From Porphyra umbilicalis (Eukaryota; Rhodophyta; Bangiophyceae; Bangiales; Bangiaceae): a stretch of DNA of 64,000 bases. A model generated the notes under the pieces. That model saw only the letters and a program-made list of their open reading frames with translations, made no database searches and was not told where the DNA came from. Every line of letters starts with the position of its first letter. The stretch's first letter is position 1. The DNA lies in the NCBI GenBank assembly GCA_002049455.2, contig KV918897.1, positions 1 through 64,000 of the forward strand. Direction: 5' to 3'. Below, in pieces: positions 63,283 through 64,000 of the stretch. The position numbers were made by a program, and so were the translations under genes.

Positions 63283-63999
63283 CTATAACTGCGGCAAGTC
63301 CAGCTCCACAGAGTGGACAGGATGGTCAGCATCGCCGTCAGCCAGGGCAGAGGCAGGCTGCTCGGCACCAGCCGCCGTGGTGGTCCCGCCGCCGCGCGCC
63401 TCGGCGCCGAGTGGCTCGCTTCGTGTCGCAGCGATGCGGCCAGCCAATGCGTCAGCCACGTCAACGGCAGCGCCATCGGGTTGGCTCGCGGAAAATGAAG
63501 ACGGCTCCCACTCAGAGCCTGTTCGCGCCCCAGCGACGACCAAGTGAACCGCAAACGCAATGCTTGAGAGCAGAGCCGGGCGCATCGTTGCCGGCATGGC
63601 GGAACACAGCCATTCTGACACGTCGGCCGGCGCAAGGGAGCCACTCGTCAGCGCGTACCCACGCAGGTGCGACTGTACGGCGCCCTTGATGATATACGAT
63701 GCGAGCTCCTGGTCTGCTTCTTCCACCGGGCACCGGCACAGCTGCAAAATGATCCGGTGCGCAATCTGCAGCGGGGGGAGGCTCCCAAACGCACGGTTTT
63801 TGAAGACCGCGAGCGGCTTGGCGTAGATGGCGCGCGTTCCGCGGGGCCACAGGTCGTCCTTGTTGACACAAAAGGAGGGCAGCCCGATCGCCGTCTCGCC
63901 GGCAGGCAGTGGGGAGGCGCCCTCGTTCGTGCCCTTGGCTCGGCCCTTGCCCTTTCCAGATACTTTGGCCGCGCGAGGCGCTTGCGCCGCGGCCCGCTT
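63283..63999 (-). CDS. 3' part of an unrecognised gene, running off the right edge
   Basis: An open minus-strand frame of 238 codons enters from the window edge (no start inside) and ends at 63,283. It begins with a Lys/Ala-rich basic segment (AAKVSGKGKGRAKG), then a well-ordered region (GLPSFCVNKDDLWPRGTRAI, KPLAVFKNRAFGSLPPLQIA, LCRCPVEEADQELASYIIKG, PADVSEWLCSAMPATMRPAL) and an acidic/Ser/Ala tail. High GC3 supports coding. No domain is recognised. Confidence 0.6.
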   Translation of the reverse strand, partial: KRAAAQAPRAAKVSGKGKGRAKGTNEGASPLPAGETAIGLPSFCVNKDDLWPRGTRAIYAKPLAVFKNRAFGSLPPLQIAHRIILQLCRCPVEEADQELASYIIKGAVQSHLRGYALTSGSLAPADVSEWLCSAMPATMRPALLSSIAFAVHLVVAGARTGSEWEPSSFSASQPDGAAVDVADALAGRIAATRSEPLGAEARGGGTTTAAGAEQPASALADGDADHPVHSVELDLPQL

Positions 64000-64000
64000 G

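Overview
This window looks like nuclear DNA of a GC-rich photosynthetic eukaryote, most likely a red alga of the Porphyra/Pyropia type. The clues are very high GC at third codon positions, long uninterrupted coding frames with few introns, homopolymer G/C runs, clear Pol III tRNA genes (one with an insertion in the T-loop, a kind of disruption known from red algal nuclear tRNAs), a three-repeat MYB protein, a meiotic MutS homologue and an old mixed mobile-element load. The lineage call is inference.

Left third (1-23.2 kb): the host-gene-rich part. It holds a large membrane-anchored or secreted PA14-like/TIG/sorbosone-dehydrogenase-like/TIG protein (+), an interrupted tRNA-Asp(GUC) (-), an unrecognised acidic/Ser-rich protein (-), a HAT/TPR-repeat protein of the chloroplast RNA-stabilising type (-), a very long GC-repeat-rich R1R2R3-MYB gene (-), a monoacylglycerol-lipase-like alpha/beta hydrolase (+) and MSH4 (-). 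Several of these frames break exactly at poly-G/poly-C runs. A 43-bp perfect inverted repeat (7.6/9.1 kb) and copies of a ~60-bp dispersed repeat lie in the gaps.

Middle (24-33 kb): a gene-poor graveyard with a decayed Harbinger-type transposase, degenerate unknown frames, two TA-flanked inverted-repeat elements, four 144-bp tandem repeats and, directly beside them, an intact tRNA-Leu(CAG).

33,044-43,376: a complete, very young chromodomain Ty3/gypsy retrotransposon. It has 768-bp LTRs differing at two adjacent bases, the target duplication GTGTC, gag with a zinc knuckle, pol in the -1 frame behind a textbook slippery heptamer plus hairpin, and a 679-codon antisense gene between pol and the 3' LTR. 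The whole element is tiled with short perfect stem-loops; this is the strongest unexplained signal in the window.

Right third (45.7-64 kb): a GATA zinc-finger protein, a bZIP-like and a SANT-like protein (both uncertain), a divergent histone H3, an inverted-repeat element, an intact IS630/mariner-like transposase, a 124-bp GC satellite, a broken MIC60/mitofilin-like gene and the 3' part of an unrecognised gene running off the right edge.
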